Shown: one piece after another, positions 35,413-45,251 of the stretch | Position numbering within the stretch: position 1 is the stretch's first letter | How the letters are laid out: the number at the start of each line of letters is the position of its first letter | Assembly (NCBI RefSeq): GCF_000428725.1 | Contig: NZ_AUAM01000016.1 | Span: 54,907 to 118,906, forward strand | Length of the DNA stretch: 64,000 nt | Direction: 5' to 3' | Source of the DNA: Psychromonas aquimarina ATCC BAA-1526 | Lineage (GTDB): Bacteria; Pseudomonadota; Gammaproteobacteria; Enterobacterales; Psychromonadaceae | Position numbers and translations under genes: made by a program | The notes under the pieces: generated by a model | Database searches by the model: none | The model's input: only the letters and a program-made list of their open reading frames with translations | What the model was told of the DNA's origin: nothing

Positions 35413-37680
35413 TTGCTTAATAAAAACAAAAAACTTAAGGGTCGCTTTTACTGGGCTTTGCTGCTGACGGGCGCTCTAGCCGGGCTGGCAGTTATGCTCT
35501 ATCTGGACAACACAATCCGTTCAACTTTTGCCGGAAAAAAATGGTTGGTGCCTTCGACTGTTTATGCGCGTCCGCTGGAAATATATCAGGGGGCGCAGTT
35601 AACAGCTGCAGATTTAAAAACGGAACTGAACCTGCTGGGGTATCATTTTGTATCCCAGCTTAACAAACCCGGACAGGCTGTTTTCAGTACTAATAAAGTA
35701 AAAATATACACTCCTGGATTTCAGTTCAGTGACGAGCTTGAGCCTGCCCGTAAGATAGAATTAACCCTGAAAAATGGTGTGATAACTGCTCTTAATAGTG
35801 ATGACGGAGCAGCATTACTGCGCCTGGAACCTGCAGTGATCGGCGGTATTTACCCGGCTCATAATGAAGACCGATTACTGGTACAGTTGTCTGAAGTGCC
35901 GCTTTCACTGCAGAAAATGCTGGTGGCTGTTGAAGATGCTGGTTTTTATGAGCACTATGGTATTTCATTGCGCGGTATTATCCGTGCAGCAGCTGCCAAT
36001 ATTAAAAAGGGCGGTATTTCCCAGGGGGCTTCGACACTGACCCAGCAGCTGATTAAAAATTATTACCTTAGCTCAGAGCAGACGCTGTCACGCAAGGCGC
36101 AGGAAGCATTGATGGCACTGCTGCTGGAGATGCGTTTCAGTAAAGATGAAATTTTAGAGGGGTATATTAATGAAATTTACCTTGGTCAGGACGGACCGCG
36201 TGCTATTCATGGTTTTGGTTTAGCCAGTCAGTATTACTTTCGACGTCCCTTGGCCGATCTGCCGCTGGATCAGCAGGCACTGCTGGTTGCTTTAGTGCGC
36301 GGAGCGAGTTATTACAATCCCTGGCGCAACCCTGAACGCGCCTTAAATCGTCGTAATTTAGTATTGGATATCGCGGTACGCGAAAACACTCTAGATACTG
36401 CTTCAGCTGAGCAGGCAAAAAAACAGCCGCTGGGGATCGGTGAGCGCAGCGCTGCCGGCAGTAAACGTTATCCGGCTTATCTGGATCTGGTACGCCGTCA
36501 GCTGCTGCGGGATTATAAAGTCGAAGATCTTAATTCTACCGGCCTGTCTATTTTTACTCACTTTGATCCCCTGGTGCAGGAAAGCGCCCAGTCCAGTCTG
36601 AAAAAAGTGCTTACTAAACAGGAGTCTGCCGGACACGGTGCAGAGCTTGAAGGTGCAGTGGTGGTTACTAGCCCGAATACCGGTGCGGTGATTGCGGTTG
36701 TCGGCGGACGTGACGGCAGTTATGCCGGTTTCAACCGTGCGCTGGATGCATCCCGCCAGGTCGGCTCGTTAATTAAACCTGCTGTTTATCTGACTGCGCT
36801 TGAACAGCCTGAAGTATATAATCTCGCCACGCCGCTCAGTGATGATCCCTTTACTCTGACACAGGGTAACGGCAGACAGTGGTCACCGAAAAATTATGAC
36901 AAAAAGAGTCATGGTGAGGTGCTGCTGTATAAGGCGTTAGCAAATTCATATAATCAGGCAACGGCACGCCTGGGTAATACCATAGGTCTGGATAAGATAT
37001 CTGATACGCTGCATCGCCTTGGAGCAGAGCCGCGTGACAAGGCTCTACCGTCGCTTACCTTGGGTGCTGTAGATATGGCGCCCATTGAGGTTGCGCAGAT
37101 CTATCAGACTCTTTCAGCGGATGGTTTTTATACGCCTTTGATGACCATTAATTCGGTTACAAAACCCGGAGGTAAGGTGTTAACCCGTTATCCGCTGCAG
37201 GTCGAACAGCGCTTTGAGGCTGATTCAATCTACCTGCTGCGTTATGCAATGCAGGCGGTGACTCATGAAGGTACTGCTAAAGCGCTGCAGCGGCTGCTGC
37301 CCGAATTCGCAGTCGCCGGTAAAACCGGGACCACTAATGATCTGCGTGACAGTTGGTTTGCCGGTTTTTCCGGTGATATGATGGCGGTTGTCTGGTTAGG
37401 GCGTGACGATAATAAGAATACCGGATTAACCGGCTCCAGCGGTGCGCTGCGGGTCTGGGCGGATATCTTTGCGCAGCGCTCAGACCTGCCTGTGCAGAAT
37501 TTACCGCCGCAGGATATCATCATAAGCTGGGTTGATCGAGACAGTGGCCTGGGTAGTCAGGAGTCCTGTGATAATGCACTTCCGGTGCCTTTTATTAACG
37601 GGTTTCAGCCTCAAGAGGAAATCCGCTGCAGCCGCGGAGTGGATAAAATTATCGACTGGTTCAGCGATTTAATAAAATAG
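35413..37680 (+). CDS. mrcB: Penicillin-binding protein 1B (bifunctional glycosyltransferase/transpeptidase)
   Basis: A 755-residue class A penicillin-binding protein that polymerises and crosslinks peptidoglycan. A TTG start is supported by AGAGG 6 nt upstream and by the cytoplasmic basic stretch before the single membrane segment (FYWALLLTGALAGLAVMLYL). A UB2H-like domain follows, then glycosyltransferase with Glu174 in EDAGFYEHYGIS and GGISQGASTLTQQLIKN. The transpeptidase has Ser452-Leu-Ile-Lys455, Ser512-Tyr-Asn and Lys637-Thr-Gly639. The cytoplasmic tail is shorter than in E. coli PBP1B (844 residues). A TPR lipoprotein gene follows after 14 bp. Confidence 0.94.
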   Translation: MLNKNKKLKGRFYWALLLTGALAGLAVMLYLDNTIRSTFAGKKWLVPSTVYARPLEIYQGAQLTAADLKTELNLLGYHFVSQLNKPGQAVFSTNKVKIYTPGFQFSDELEPARKIELTLKNGVITALNSDDGAALLRLEPAVIGGIYPAHNEDRLLVQLSEVPLSLQKMLVAVEDAGFYEHYGISLRGIIRAAAANIKKGGISQGASTLTQQLIKNYYLSSEQTLSRKAQEALMALLLEMRFSKDEILEGYINEIYLGQDGPRAIHGFGLASQYYFRRPLADLPLDQQALLVALVRGASYYNPWRNPERALNRRNLVLDIAVRENTLDTASAEQAKKQPLGIGERSAAGSKRYPAYLDLVRRQLLRDYKVEDLNSTGLSIFTHFDPLVQESAQSSLKKVLTKQESAGHGAELEGAVVVTSPNTGAVIAVVGGRDGSYAGFNRALDASRQVGSLIKPAVYLTALEQPEVYNLATPLSDDPFTLTQGNGRQWSPKNYDKKSHGEVLLYKALANSYNQATARLGNTIGLDKISDTLHRLGAEPRDKALPSLTLGAVDMAPIEVAQIYQTLSADGFYTPLMTINSVTKPGGKVLTRYPLQVEQRFEADSIYLLRYAMQAVTHEGTAKALQRLLPEFAVAGKTGTTNDLRDSWFAGFSGDMMAVVWLGRDDNKNTGLTGSSGALRVWADIFAQRSDLPVQNLPPQDIIISWVDRDSGLGSQESCDNALPVPFINGFQPQEEIRCSRGVDKIIDWFSDLIK

Positions 37681-37694
37681 ATAAGAGATAACTT

Positions 37695-38114
37695 GTGAAT
37701 TTACTTAAAAAATCAGCTCTGCTGTGTTTACCGTGGTTTTTAGCCGCCTGTTCAACGCTGCCGCAGGATAAACAAGCGCCGGCAAAGACTCAGGCGCCGG
37801 AACCGATAGTTAAACCTCAGCCGGCACCGGTCGACAGTGCCGCTGAAGCGCCGGGTGCAGTTGCTTCTTTATTGGAGCGGGCCGAACAGCAGGAAGATAA
37901 CCAGAACCGCGCAGCCGCTATTGCTTCTCTGGAGAGGGCGATTCGCATTGCCCCGCGTTACCCGGAAAGTTATTACCGCCTGGCCGAACTGTATTACAAG
38001 CAGGGCAGTGATAATTTAGCGCGAACGCTTGCGCAGAAATCTATTAGCCTGGGGGCGGAAGGCATGCTTCGCAGGCAGGCACAAGCGCTGCTGGATCTAA
38101 GCACTGCGCAGTAA
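37695..38114 (+). CDS. TPR-containing outer-membrane lipoprotein, LpoP-like
   Basis: A 139-residue lipoprotein. It starts at GTG with AAGAGATAA upstream. The leader ends in the lipobox FLAAC, followed by a proline- and alanine-rich linker (about residues 25-50) and one to two tetratricopeptide helices pairs (AIASLERAIRIAPRYPESYY, RLAELYYKQGSDNLARTLA). It starts 14 bp after mrcB, so the two are cotranscribed. In Pseudomonas aeruginosa the gene after PBP1B encodes LpoP, a TPR lipoprotein that activates PBP1B. Here the organisation, linker and repeats match. I infer an activator of the PBP1B encoded upstream. Confidence 0.72.
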   Translation: MNLLKKSALLCLPWFLAACSTLPQDKQAPAKTQAPEPIVKPQPAPVDSAAEAPGAVASLLERAEQQEDNQNRAAAIASLERAIRIAPRYPESYYRLAELYYKQGSDNLARTLAQKSISLGAEGMLRRQAQALLDLSTAQ

Positions 38115-38206
38115 GTCTTAATAGTTTGTTTTTAAGTGAGTCTGCAGTTAATTCTTCCTGCGCGTATTAAGTACTTTTTTAATGTAGCGGGACAATGGAG
38201 TTTCCA

Positions 38207-38644
38207 TTAGTTCTTCCGTGTTAGACGCATCTCAATTAACTGGTGTTCACCCACTTTTTCAACCTGTTTAATATAATTAAAGCCGAACGTTTTATAATAT
38301 TCTTTTAGATATTCATGAGCGTGGATCTCTATGCTGTTTATATTTAACTGCCCGGCTTTAACTAATAATGATTCGATAAGCTCAGCTGCGATTCCCTTAC
38401 CTCTATGGGCTTTTGTTATAGCCACTCGAGCCATCACGGCCTTATTATTTTCCAGCAGAGCCAGCCTGGCTGAACCGACAGCGCTATCATTTATATATGC
38501 CAGTGCATGGTATGAATGTTTATCAAGCCCGTCTAAATCTAATTCTAAGGGGATGCCTTGTTCTTGGACAAATACTTCATAACGTATTTTTTGAGAAATT
38601 TCGATTGAGTCCTGATTTTTATCTACAACAATTTTCACCTTCAT
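38207..38644 (-). CDS. GNAT family N-acetyltransferase
   Basis: A 145-residue acetyltransferase of the GNAT superfamily. The acetyl-CoA site is VARVAITKAHRGKGIAAEL near residues 70-90 (VMARVAI, then the HRGKGIA loop), and IHAHEYLKEYYKTFGF near 110-125 is the usual C-terminal motif. Length is typical of ElaA/YjcF-like members. No substrate can be named. The start is the ATG at 38644. It is convergent with the lipoprotein gene and there is no obvious terminator between them. Confidence 0.88.
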   Translation of the reverse strand: MKVKIVVDKNQDSIEISQKIRYEVFVQEQGIPLELDLDGLDKHSYHALAYINDSAVGSARLALLENNKAVMARVAITKAHRGKGIAAELIESLLVKAGQLNINSIEIHAHEYLKEYYKTFGFNYIKQVEKVGEHQLIEMRLTRKN

Positions 38645-38968
38645 ATCACCCCAGAGAGTTGATGCTTATAACTGTTAGAGCTTCACCTTCACGTCTAGAA
38701 GCTGTTCAGCTCAGAATTTGCTGATTTTTGTATCTTAAATGATAACGGGGATAAATACACATATCAGCAAAAATTTTGCTGTTCAGTGTTTTAATTATAA
38801 ATGTGTCAATCACCTTGTGTTGATGTTTTGTTTTGTATATCATCGCGTTGATTTTTACCGGCTTTATGTTTGATTGTTTTTTTGTCTGTTTTTAGGCAGA
38901 TAGATGAGCTGGTTTAGCAGTGTAATTATTTTTTACCCCTTTAAAAATACAATTTATTAAAATAAGGA
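38645..38968. other. Intergenic region between the GNAT and DUF898 genes
   Basis: These 324 bp are AT-rich with no reading frame of interest. The two flanking genes are divergent, so both promoters should lie here. No clear operator repeat is visible. Confidence 0.4.
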
Positions 38969-38977
38969 ATGTTTTAT

Positions 38978-39997
38978 ATGGACACTATTTCTACTGAAAT
39001 AGAGCAGGCGGCTGCCGGCAGCAGGGAAAAATTAGCTTTCGAATTTCGTGGTGACGGTACTGAGTACTTTAAAATATGGATCGTCAATGTACTGCTGACA
39101 ATTGTCACCCTGGGTATTTATTCTGCCTGGGCAAAAGTTAGAACTAACCAGTACTTTTATTCTAATTTGTACCTTAATAATTCCAACTTTAGTTATTTAG
39201 CTGATCCTGTCGTAATATTAAAAGGGCGGGTTATTGCTGTTATCGCATTTATTATTTTTCAAGCAGTATCACAAACCAACCCGGCGGCTGGTCTTGTTTT
39301 GTTAGCACTGCTGTTTATTTCAATGCCCTATTTTGTGAATAAATCACTTGAATTTAATCATCGCATGTCGGCTTACGCAAATATTCAGTTTCGTTTTAAG
39401 GGCTCTTATGGTCAGGCTGCTATGGTAATTTTTATCTGGCCTTTACTTGGTGTTTTAACGCTGGGAATTTTATTACCCTTAGCTATTTTAAAGTCTAACG
39501 AATATGTGATTAATAACAGCGCTTACGGGACAAGCAAGTTTAGTTTTCAAGCGACTTATAAAGACTATGCAGTGATATTTTTGACTGCAATTGGTATCGC
39601 CTTTGCCTGCGCTGTACCTATTGTTATTATTAGTTATTTTATTCCTGCACTGTCTTTTTTATCCATGTTTCTTGTGATGTGTGCTTACTTTGCAGTGATC
39701 GTTTATTTCAGCGTATCAGCGGGTAATCTATTTTATAAAAGCACCTCTCTTTTAGATCATGGTTTTGAAGCAGATTTTACTATGGCTGCTTTAACTAAAG
39801 TCATTTTATTAAACCTGTTCTTTACCTTAATTACCTTCGGTTTATACCTTCCGGCAGCAAAAGTAAGAATAGCCAAATATATTAGTTCTTGTTTAGTTAT
39901 GCATGCGGCGGGAGATTTACAAGGATTTTCTGCAGCAGAAAAAGAAAATGTCAGCGCGCTTGGTGAAGAGTTTGGACAAGTATTTGATTTCGCATAA
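38978..39997 (+). CDS. DUF898 (YjgN-like) integral membrane protein
   Basis: A membrane protein of about 339 residues, in two similar halves. Each half begins with a conserved segment: FEFRGDGTEYFKIWIVN with YSAWAKVRTNQYF, then FKGSYGQAAMVI with NEYVINNSAYG. This is the DUF898/YjgN pattern. About eight hydrophobic segments are present. The ATG at 38978 is preferred because the AAGGA site lies 9 nt before it; the ATG at 38969 is too close. An M48 peptidase gene starts 18 bp after its stop. The function is unknown, but DUF898 and M48 genes often pair. Confidence 0.85.
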   Translation: MDTISTEIEQAAAGSREKLAFEFRGDGTEYFKIWIVNVLLTIVTLGIYSAWAKVRTNQYFYSNLYLNNSNFSYLADPVVILKGRVIAVIAFIIFQAVSQTNPAAGLVLLALLFISMPYFVNKSLEFNHRMSAYANIQFRFKGSYGQAAMVIFIWPLLGVLTLGILLPLAILKSNEYVINNSAYGTSKFSFQATYKDYAVIFLTAIGIAFACAVPIVIISYFIPALSFLSMFLVMCAYFAVIVYFSVSAGNLFYKSTSLLDHGFEADFTMAALTKVILLNLFFTLITFGLYLPAAKVRIAKYISSCLVMHAAGDLQGFSAAEKENVSALGEEFGQVFDFA

Positions 39998-40015
39998 ATA
40001 AGAATCATTAATCAT

Positions 40016-41086
40016 ATGTATATTTCAGGTATTTATTTAGATGGAAAGACCAGCAGACGCCATAAAGTGCGTTTGCTGGCTGTGAATAACAGTGAACTGC
40101 TCAGTTTTGTGAAAGATGAAGAAGGTCAGGCGAACATTGACTCTATAGATTCTGAAACACTCTTTTCAGTGGAATTTTCACAGTTAAAAATTAGTGCTCC
40201 GCTTGGTAATACGCCAAGAGAAATTTCTTTTGGTGATAATGAGTTATTTATTACTGAAGATCATAGTGGTATTTCGCAGCTAGCTGCTGTTTTCAGCCAG
40301 TCAAAATCTACTTCTCTGCTGCATAAGTTAGAAACAAATTTATCCTTTGTACTGCTTTTTACTTTTGCGGCGGCTGCAATTGTCTGGGCAACGTTTGCTT
40401 ACGGCATCCCTAAGCTGTCTGAAACTATTGCTTATCAGTTACCGGAATTTGCTGCTGAAAACAGCGCCAGCAGCATGGCGCTTCTTGATGCAACACTCTT
40501 TGAGCCTTCGGAGCTTGATGAATCGCGCCGTCAGCATATAGAGTATTTATTTCGGCCTTATATTAAAGCTCACGCAAGATTAAAGCCTAAGCTTGTATTT
40601 CGATCGGGAATGGGAGCTAATGCGCTTGCATTACCCGGAGGAGAAATAGTTTTTACTGATGAGCTGGTTGAATTAACGGAAAGTGATGATGAGTTGTTAG
40701 CTGTACTTTTTCATGAATTAGGCCATCTTGAGCATAAACATATGTTACGGCGCATGCTCCAGGGCTCGATGGTGAGTCTTGCGGTAATATTTATTACTGG
40801 TGATGTTGAAACATTTGATTTAATTACCGGTTTGCCGACATTATTAGTGGATTTATCTTATTCTCGAGAGTTTGAAACAGAAGCGGATACCTATGCGCTG
40901 GATCAGCTTCACGGTTTTGATCTGCCGCTTGACAGCTTTATTCTTATTATGCAGCGCTTAGAGAACAAGAAGGAACAGTCAAGGCTATTAAAGTATTCAA
41001 AATCAGAGTTTTTATCTACTCATCCAACAACGAAGCAAAGAGTTGAATTTGCCGAGCAGTATAAAAATAAACTTCAAGCCCATTAG
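40016..41086 (+). CDS. M48 family membrane metallopeptidase
   Basis: A 356-residue zinc protease. The first 105 residues are a soluble domain of unknown type, followed by one membrane segment (FVLLFTFAAAAIVWATFAYG) and a C-terminal M48 domain with HELGH at 233-237, a following LEHKH, and a conserved Glu in SREFETEADTYALD. The peptidase domain is periplasmic or cytoplasmic depending on orientation, which I cannot decide. It starts 18 bp after the DUF898 gene, so the two form a unit. It lacks a clear ribosome site, perhaps because translation is coupled. Confidence 0.86.
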   Translation: MYISGIYLDGKTSRRHKVRLLAVNNSELLSFVKDEEGQANIDSIDSETLFSVEFSQLKISAPLGNTPREISFGDNELFITEDHSGISQLAAVFSQSKSTSLLHKLETNLSFVLLFTFAAAAIVWATFAYGIPKLSETIAYQLPEFAAENSASSMALLDATLFEPSELDESRRQHIEYLFRPYIKAHARLKPKLVFRSGMGANALALPGGEIVFTDELVELTESDDELLAVLFHELGHLEHKHMLRRMLQGSMVSLAVIFITGDVETFDLITGLPTLLVDLSYSREFETEADTYALDQLHGFDLPLDSFILIMQRLENKKEQSRLLKYSKSEFLSTHPTTKQRVEFAEQYKNKLQAH

Positions 41087-41121
41087 AAAATACGACGGCT
41101 GTGCTGCTCTAGCTGGTAGTT

Positions 41122-42264
41122 TTACTTGCTAGAGCATTTTTTAATTATCTCCATCCATAACATATCTACACACTGATCAGAAAACTCACCCAGAATATCT
41201 ATAGCATCTCTATATTTTTCAATGCCTTCAACATTTTTAATAGCATGACGAATAAGATGTTTTCGATTTATAAATGTGGGGTGTGCGGCACTTTCAGCTT
41301 CTTCAAAATGTTTATTTTTTTTGCCCAAAGTATAGCGGGAGTATCTGGCACACAGGATCATGGCGGAATAAAACAGTTCGACTGCAGTATATGAAAGAAC
41401 CACGTCTCTGCCGTCGGAGTTAAGCGCCTGTAAGGCTAAAAGCGCGCCTAAAAAGTCTGCTTCATATTCTTTAGTATGCTGATCACTTAGATCATCTTCG
41501 ATAGCAGAGTTTATTACTGCAAACTGAAGCTCTTTATCTAAATGCCCTGAACAGAGGTGGCCGAATTCATGGCCGACGATCATCAGCTGCATGCCGTCTT
41601 TGAGTACATTAATTAACGGCAGATAATCCTCTGGAGCCTGATATGCTTTTGTCTCTACAGGCCTTTTATTTACACAAAAACAATGTAGAAGATCCTGAAC
41701 TCTGTCTACACATTGATTGTTGTTATTTTCGATATGAGACTTTAGCTTCGCTAGTTCAACGGAGTACTTAACATTATCATCTTCATTGACGCTGATAGGT
41801 AAACACAAGGAAAAAGCCTTGGAAAACAGATGACAAAATGTAAATAAGTGAGAATCAAAAAGTAAAAAAACTTTCGATGAACCAGGAAGTTTTAATGCTG
41901 ATGCATTGCCTTCTCCAGTAGGCAGGGATGTAAAACAGGGAACCTGTTGATTATTCAGCGCAAGTATTTCTGCAGAACTCTTTATTTTATTCATCAGGGC
42001 AGAAACAATAGAATATTGTAATAATGAATCATATTTAGTGGGAACTGCAATTTTTGAACTAAATAGATGTTCAATCTCCGAGCCTGTTTCCTCTTGTGAA
42101 AAAAGTTCAGCAGACTGGGATTTCAGATTTTCTATCCCCAGCTTGTTTTCTGTTTGTGCATCTATAAGCCACTGCTCAGCGGCAGAGCCAAAGCTTCCAT
42201 TTGAGATATACTCTTCTAAGCATTTATAGTCTGGATTGGATTCGGATAAATACTCGATTTTCAT
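41122..42264 (-). CDS. Zincin-like protein of unknown family (HEFGH motif)
   Basis: A 380-residue protein with no signal peptide or membrane segment. The centre has VGHEFGHLCSGH (His232, His236) and about 35 residues on KEYEADFLGALLALQAL, whose Glu fits the third ligand of a gluzincin. The first 170 residues are not recognisable, and the last 90 are helical with further His residues. It is convergent with the M48 peptidase gene. I infer a cytoplasmic zinc peptidase or peptidase-like protein. It is not a copy of the neighbouring M48 protein, because the domain order differs. An ATG with GGGGTAAT upstream is used. Confidence 0.65.
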   Translation of the reverse strand: MKIEYLSESNPDYKCLEEYISNGSFGSAAEQWLIDAQTENKLGIENLKSQSAELFSQEETGSEIEHLFSSKIAVPTKYDSLLQYSIVSALMNKIKSSAEILALNNQQVPCFTSLPTGEGNASALKLPGSSKVFLLFDSHLFTFCHLFSKAFSLCLPISVNEDDNVKYSVELAKLKSHIENNNNQCVDRVQDLLHCFCVNKRPVETKAYQAPEDYLPLINVLKDGMQLMIVGHEFGHLCSGHLDKELQFAVINSAIEDDLSDQHTKEYEADFLGALLALQALNSDGRDVVLSYTAVELFYSAMILCARYSRYTLGKKNKHFEEAESAAHPTFINRKHLIRHAIKNVEGIEKYRDAIDILGEFSDQCVDMLWMEIIKKCSSK

Positions 42265-42493
42265 ATTACCCCGTTAGTGATCTGGGTTTAGACATAATAT
42301 AACTATAGAGGGGTTTGTTAATTGTGGGGAATACAGACGTTTAAAGCTTTAGCTTTGCAATTGTCAAAGTTGATGCAGGTTCTGCGTGTTACTTCTTCGA
42401 CGAACTTGACGTAGAGAGGTCTTGTACTTGGCCTTTAAAAGCAAAATACAAGATCTTCTCCTGTTTTTCTTCCGGCTGCAGTGACGGCTCTTA

Positions 42494-42718
42494 TTATGTG
42501 TCTGATGTCCCGCAAATAACCGAAGCGTACATAATTTCTACGGCATTATCAGGGACTTCCTCGTCAATAAGCGTGACAAGACCTTGAAAGAATACCTGCT
42601 CTTCACATGACGGGCACGTTGCTGTATATGTTTTGCTTACATCAAATAAGCCGCGAAATACACCAATAAACGGCTTACCGCAGTTCTCACACTCTATTTT
42701 GGTAACGGAATTAGTCAT
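42494..42718 (-). CDS. Small double zinc-ribbon-like protein
   Basis: A 74-residue protein with two CxxC pairs: CENCG near residue 10 and CPSCEE near 35, which should hold one zinc ion. An ATG at 42718 (MTNSVTKIE) has GAGGGG 8 nt upstream; the ATG at 42733 is less likely. It could be a small nucleic-acid or protein-binding module. It is monocistronic and lies downstream of metG in the reverse direction of mrp. Confidence 0.7.
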   Translation of the reverse strand: MTNSVTKIECENCGKPFIGVFRGLFDVSKTYTATCPSCEEQVFFQGLVTLIDEEVPDNAVEIMYASVICGTSDT

Positions 42719-42852
42719 AGTATTTCCCCTCAAAAAAGATTCATTTTAAAAATAAACTTTAGTTCTGTTTTCTCCGTTTATCAAATGGTTATGTTCTATA
42801 GAGGGGGGGGATTATCAAAACAAGGAAAATTTCATATTTGTAGCGGGGGGAC

Positions 42853-42888
42853 AAAAAAGCCCCAAGCTATTCTAATAACTTGAGGCTT
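42853..42888 (-). terminator. Terminator after metG
   Basis: On the minus strand AAGCCTCAAG pairs with CTTGGGGCTT around an eleven-base loop, followed by six T residues. It lies about 40 bp beyond the metG stop codon. Confidence 0.85.
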
Positions 42889-42930
42889 TATAAATGTATA
42901 AATCAGCTCGAATAAATCGAGCAGATACTA

Positions 42931-44991
42931 TTACATAATACGCTGACCTGGTTTTGCACCGTCATCAGGATTCAGGATATGGATCTCTTTACCGCCTGGA
43001 CCTGCCGCTAATACCATACCTTCAGATAAACCAAACTTCATCTTGCGTGGTGCTAAATTCGCAACCATCACAGTTAGTTTACCTTCAAGGTCTTCTGGAT
43101 TATAAGCTGATTTAATACCGGCAAATACTGTACGTGTTTCACCGCCTAAATCTAAAGTCAGTTTCAGCAGTTTGTTTGCTTTCGGCACATGCTCGGCTTT
43201 GGCGATTAATGCTACACGTAAATCCGTTTTAGCAAAGGTATCAAAATCAATCTCCGGTGCCAGCGGTTCTTTATCAAGCTCAGATTTAGATGCTTCAAGC
43301 TCAGCGGCAGCAGCAGCTGCTTTGGCTGCTTTATCCGCTTCGATACTGTCTTTTGATGCATCAACCATAGCTTCAACATGTTTCGGATCGATACGCTGGA
43401 ATAACGCTTTGAACTTATTAATTTTGTGACCGGCCAGCGGTGCTTTAATGATTTCCCAGTCCAGTGTTTCCGCCAGGAAGTCTTCACTGCGCGCAGCCAG
43501 TTTCGGCATAATTGGTTTCAGGTAAGTCATTAACACACGGAACAGATTGATACCCATTGAACAGATATCCTGTACTTCCAGTTCTTTACCTTCCTGTTTA
43601 GCTAATGCCCACGGTGCTTTATCATCAATATATTTATTGGCGTGATCAGCCAGTGTCATAATTTCACGAATCGCACGGGCAAAATCACGCTGCTCAAACA
43701 GTGCGGCAATGTTTTCACCTGCATCAATAAACGACTGGTATAACTCCGGCTCGGCAACGGTTTCTGATAACTGGCCGTCATATTTTTTAGCAATGAAACC
43801 GGCTGTACGAGAAGCAAGATTCACTAATTTATTAACTACATCCGAGTTTACACGCTGGGTGAAATCCTCAAGATTAAGATCTAAATCGTCAATACGGCTG
43901 GTTAATTTAGCCGCATAATAATAGCGTAAGCACTCAGGATCGAGATTATCTAAGTAAGTACTCGCTTTGATGAAAGTACCTTTAGACTTAGACATTTTCG
44001 CACCGTTTACTGTTACATAACCATGTACATTTACGCCCGTAGGTTTACGGAAACCAGAGCCCTCTAAAACAGCAGGCCAGAATAAGCTGTGGAAGTTAAC
44101 TATGTCTTTACCGATGAAGTGATACAGCTCAGTGGTGCTGTCTTTTTTCCAGTATTCGTCAAAATCAAGACCGGCTGTTTTATCACAAAGGTGCTTGAAG
44201 CTGCCCATGTAACCGATTGGTGCGTCTAACCATACATAGAAGTATTTACCCGGCGCATCTGGAATTTCAAAACCAAAGTAAGGCGCATCACGAGTGATAT
44301 CCCACTGTTTTAAACCGTATTCAAACCATTCACCAACTTTGTTAGCCATTTCAGTCTGCAGTGCGCCTGATTTAGTCCAGACTTTTAACATATCTTCAAA
44401 CTGCGGCAGATCGAAAAAGAAATGCTCAGTATCTTTCATTACTGGTGTTGCACCAGAAACCGCAGATTTTGGATTAATCATCTCTGTCGGGCTGTAAGTT
44501 GCGCCGCAGTTATCACAGTTGTCACCGTACTGATCTTCAGACTTACATTTCGGACAGGTTCCTTTTACAAAACGATCCGGCAGAAACATCTCTTTTTCAG
44601 GATCAAACAGCTGTGAGATCGTTTTTGTTTTGATAAAACCATTTTCACGCAGTGCGATATAAATCTGCGAAGACAGCTCTTTATTCTCATCGCTATGCGT
44701 ACTGTGGTAGTTATCAAAGCTGATATCAAAGCCGTTAAAATCACTTTCGTGAGAAGCTTTAATCTCGGCAATCATCTCTTCAGGTTTAATGCCCATCTCT
44801 TGTGCTTTAAGCATAATAGGTGTGCCGTGTGCGTCGTCAGCACAAATAAAATGGATGTTATTACCACGTAAACGCTGGAAACGAACCCAGATGTCAGCTT
44901 GAACGTGCTCCAGCATATGACCTAAATGGATTGGACCATTTGCATAGGGCAGGGCACAGGTGACAAGGATCTTACGGTCTTGATTTGCCAT
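42931..44991 (-). CDS. metG: Methionyl-tRNA synthetase
   Basis: A 686-residue class I synthetase that charges tRNA-Met. Signature motifs are [17 protein letters not shown] at the N-terminus (HLGH, the HIGH variant) and KMSKSKG. A zinc-binding knuckle has two CxxC pairs (CPKC, CDNC) near residues 145-161. The C-terminal 110 residues form the EMAP/tRNA-binding dimerisation domain ([14 protein letters not shown]). Length equals that of E. coli MetG (677) with a short extra linker rich in alanine. AAGGA precedes the ATG. It is divergent from mrp, the normal arrangement in gammaproteobacteria. Confidence 0.97.
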   Translation of the reverse strand: MANQDRKILVTCALPYANGPIHLGHMLEHVQADIWVRFQRLRGNNIHFICADDAHGTPIMLKAQEMGIKPEEMIAEIKASHESDFNGFDISFDNYHSTHSDENKELSSQIYIALRENGFIKTKTISQLFDPEKEMFLPDRFVKGTCPKCKSEDQYGDNCDNCGATYSPTEMINPKSAVSGATPVMKDTEHFFFDLPQFEDMLKVWTKSGALQTEMANKVGEWFEYGLKQWDITRDAPYFGFEIPDAPGKYFYVWLDAPIGYMGSFKHLCDKTAGLDFDEYWKKDSTTELYHFIGKDIVNFHSLFWPAVLEGSGFRKPTGVNVHGYVTVNGAKMSKSKGTFIKASTYLDNLDPECLRYYYAAKLTSRIDDLDLNLEDFTQRVNSDVVNKLVNLASRTAGFIAKKYDGQLSETVAEPELYQSFIDAGENIAALFEQRDFARAIREIMTLADHANKYIDDKAPWALAKQEGKELEVQDICSMGINLFRVLMTYLKPIMPKLAARSEDFLAETLDWEIIKAPLAGHKINKFKALFQRIDPKHVEAMVDASKDSIEADKAAKAAAAAAELEASKSELDKEPLAPEIDFDTFAKTDLRVALIAKAEHVPKANKLLKLTLDLGGETRTVFAGIKSAYNPEDLEGKLTVMVANLAPRKMKFGLSEGMVLAAGPGGKEIHILNPDDGAKPGQRIM

Positions 44992-45140
44992 TTTATTTTT
45001 TATTCCTTTTGGATAAGCCTAAATTTTTGAGGGAGCAATTCTACCCAAAATTAACGGGAAATCCCACACTTATATAGGGTCAGGTGATCACCTGTTTTAT
45101 TTAAGGGTGAAATAGGTGTCTTATTTGTTAAACTGCTGAT

Positions 45141-45225
45141 ATACCCGTTATCATTCAATATGCAAAAATCAGCAAGCCGTGAGGTGAACAGGTTCTAGGC
45201 GTGAAGATGAAGATCTAACGGGTAT
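45141..45225. repeat. 85-bp element with 10-bp terminal inverted repeats
   Basis: ATACCCGTTA at 45141-45150 is the exact inverted match of TAACGGGTAT at 45216-45225. The intervening 65 bases have no coding sense. The size and structure are those of a short miniature inverted-repeat element. It sits in the metG-mrp divergent promoter region, so it may alter transcription. No flanking target duplication was seen by eye. Confidence 0.5.
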
Positions 45226-45251
45226 CTATCTGAATTTGAAAAGGGCAAAAC

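Noticed and set aside
42801..42850. Two runs of consecutive G residues near metG
   Set aside because: They could be slippage-prone tracts, but they lie in non-coding sequence between convergent terminator and promoter regions with no gene to phase-vary.
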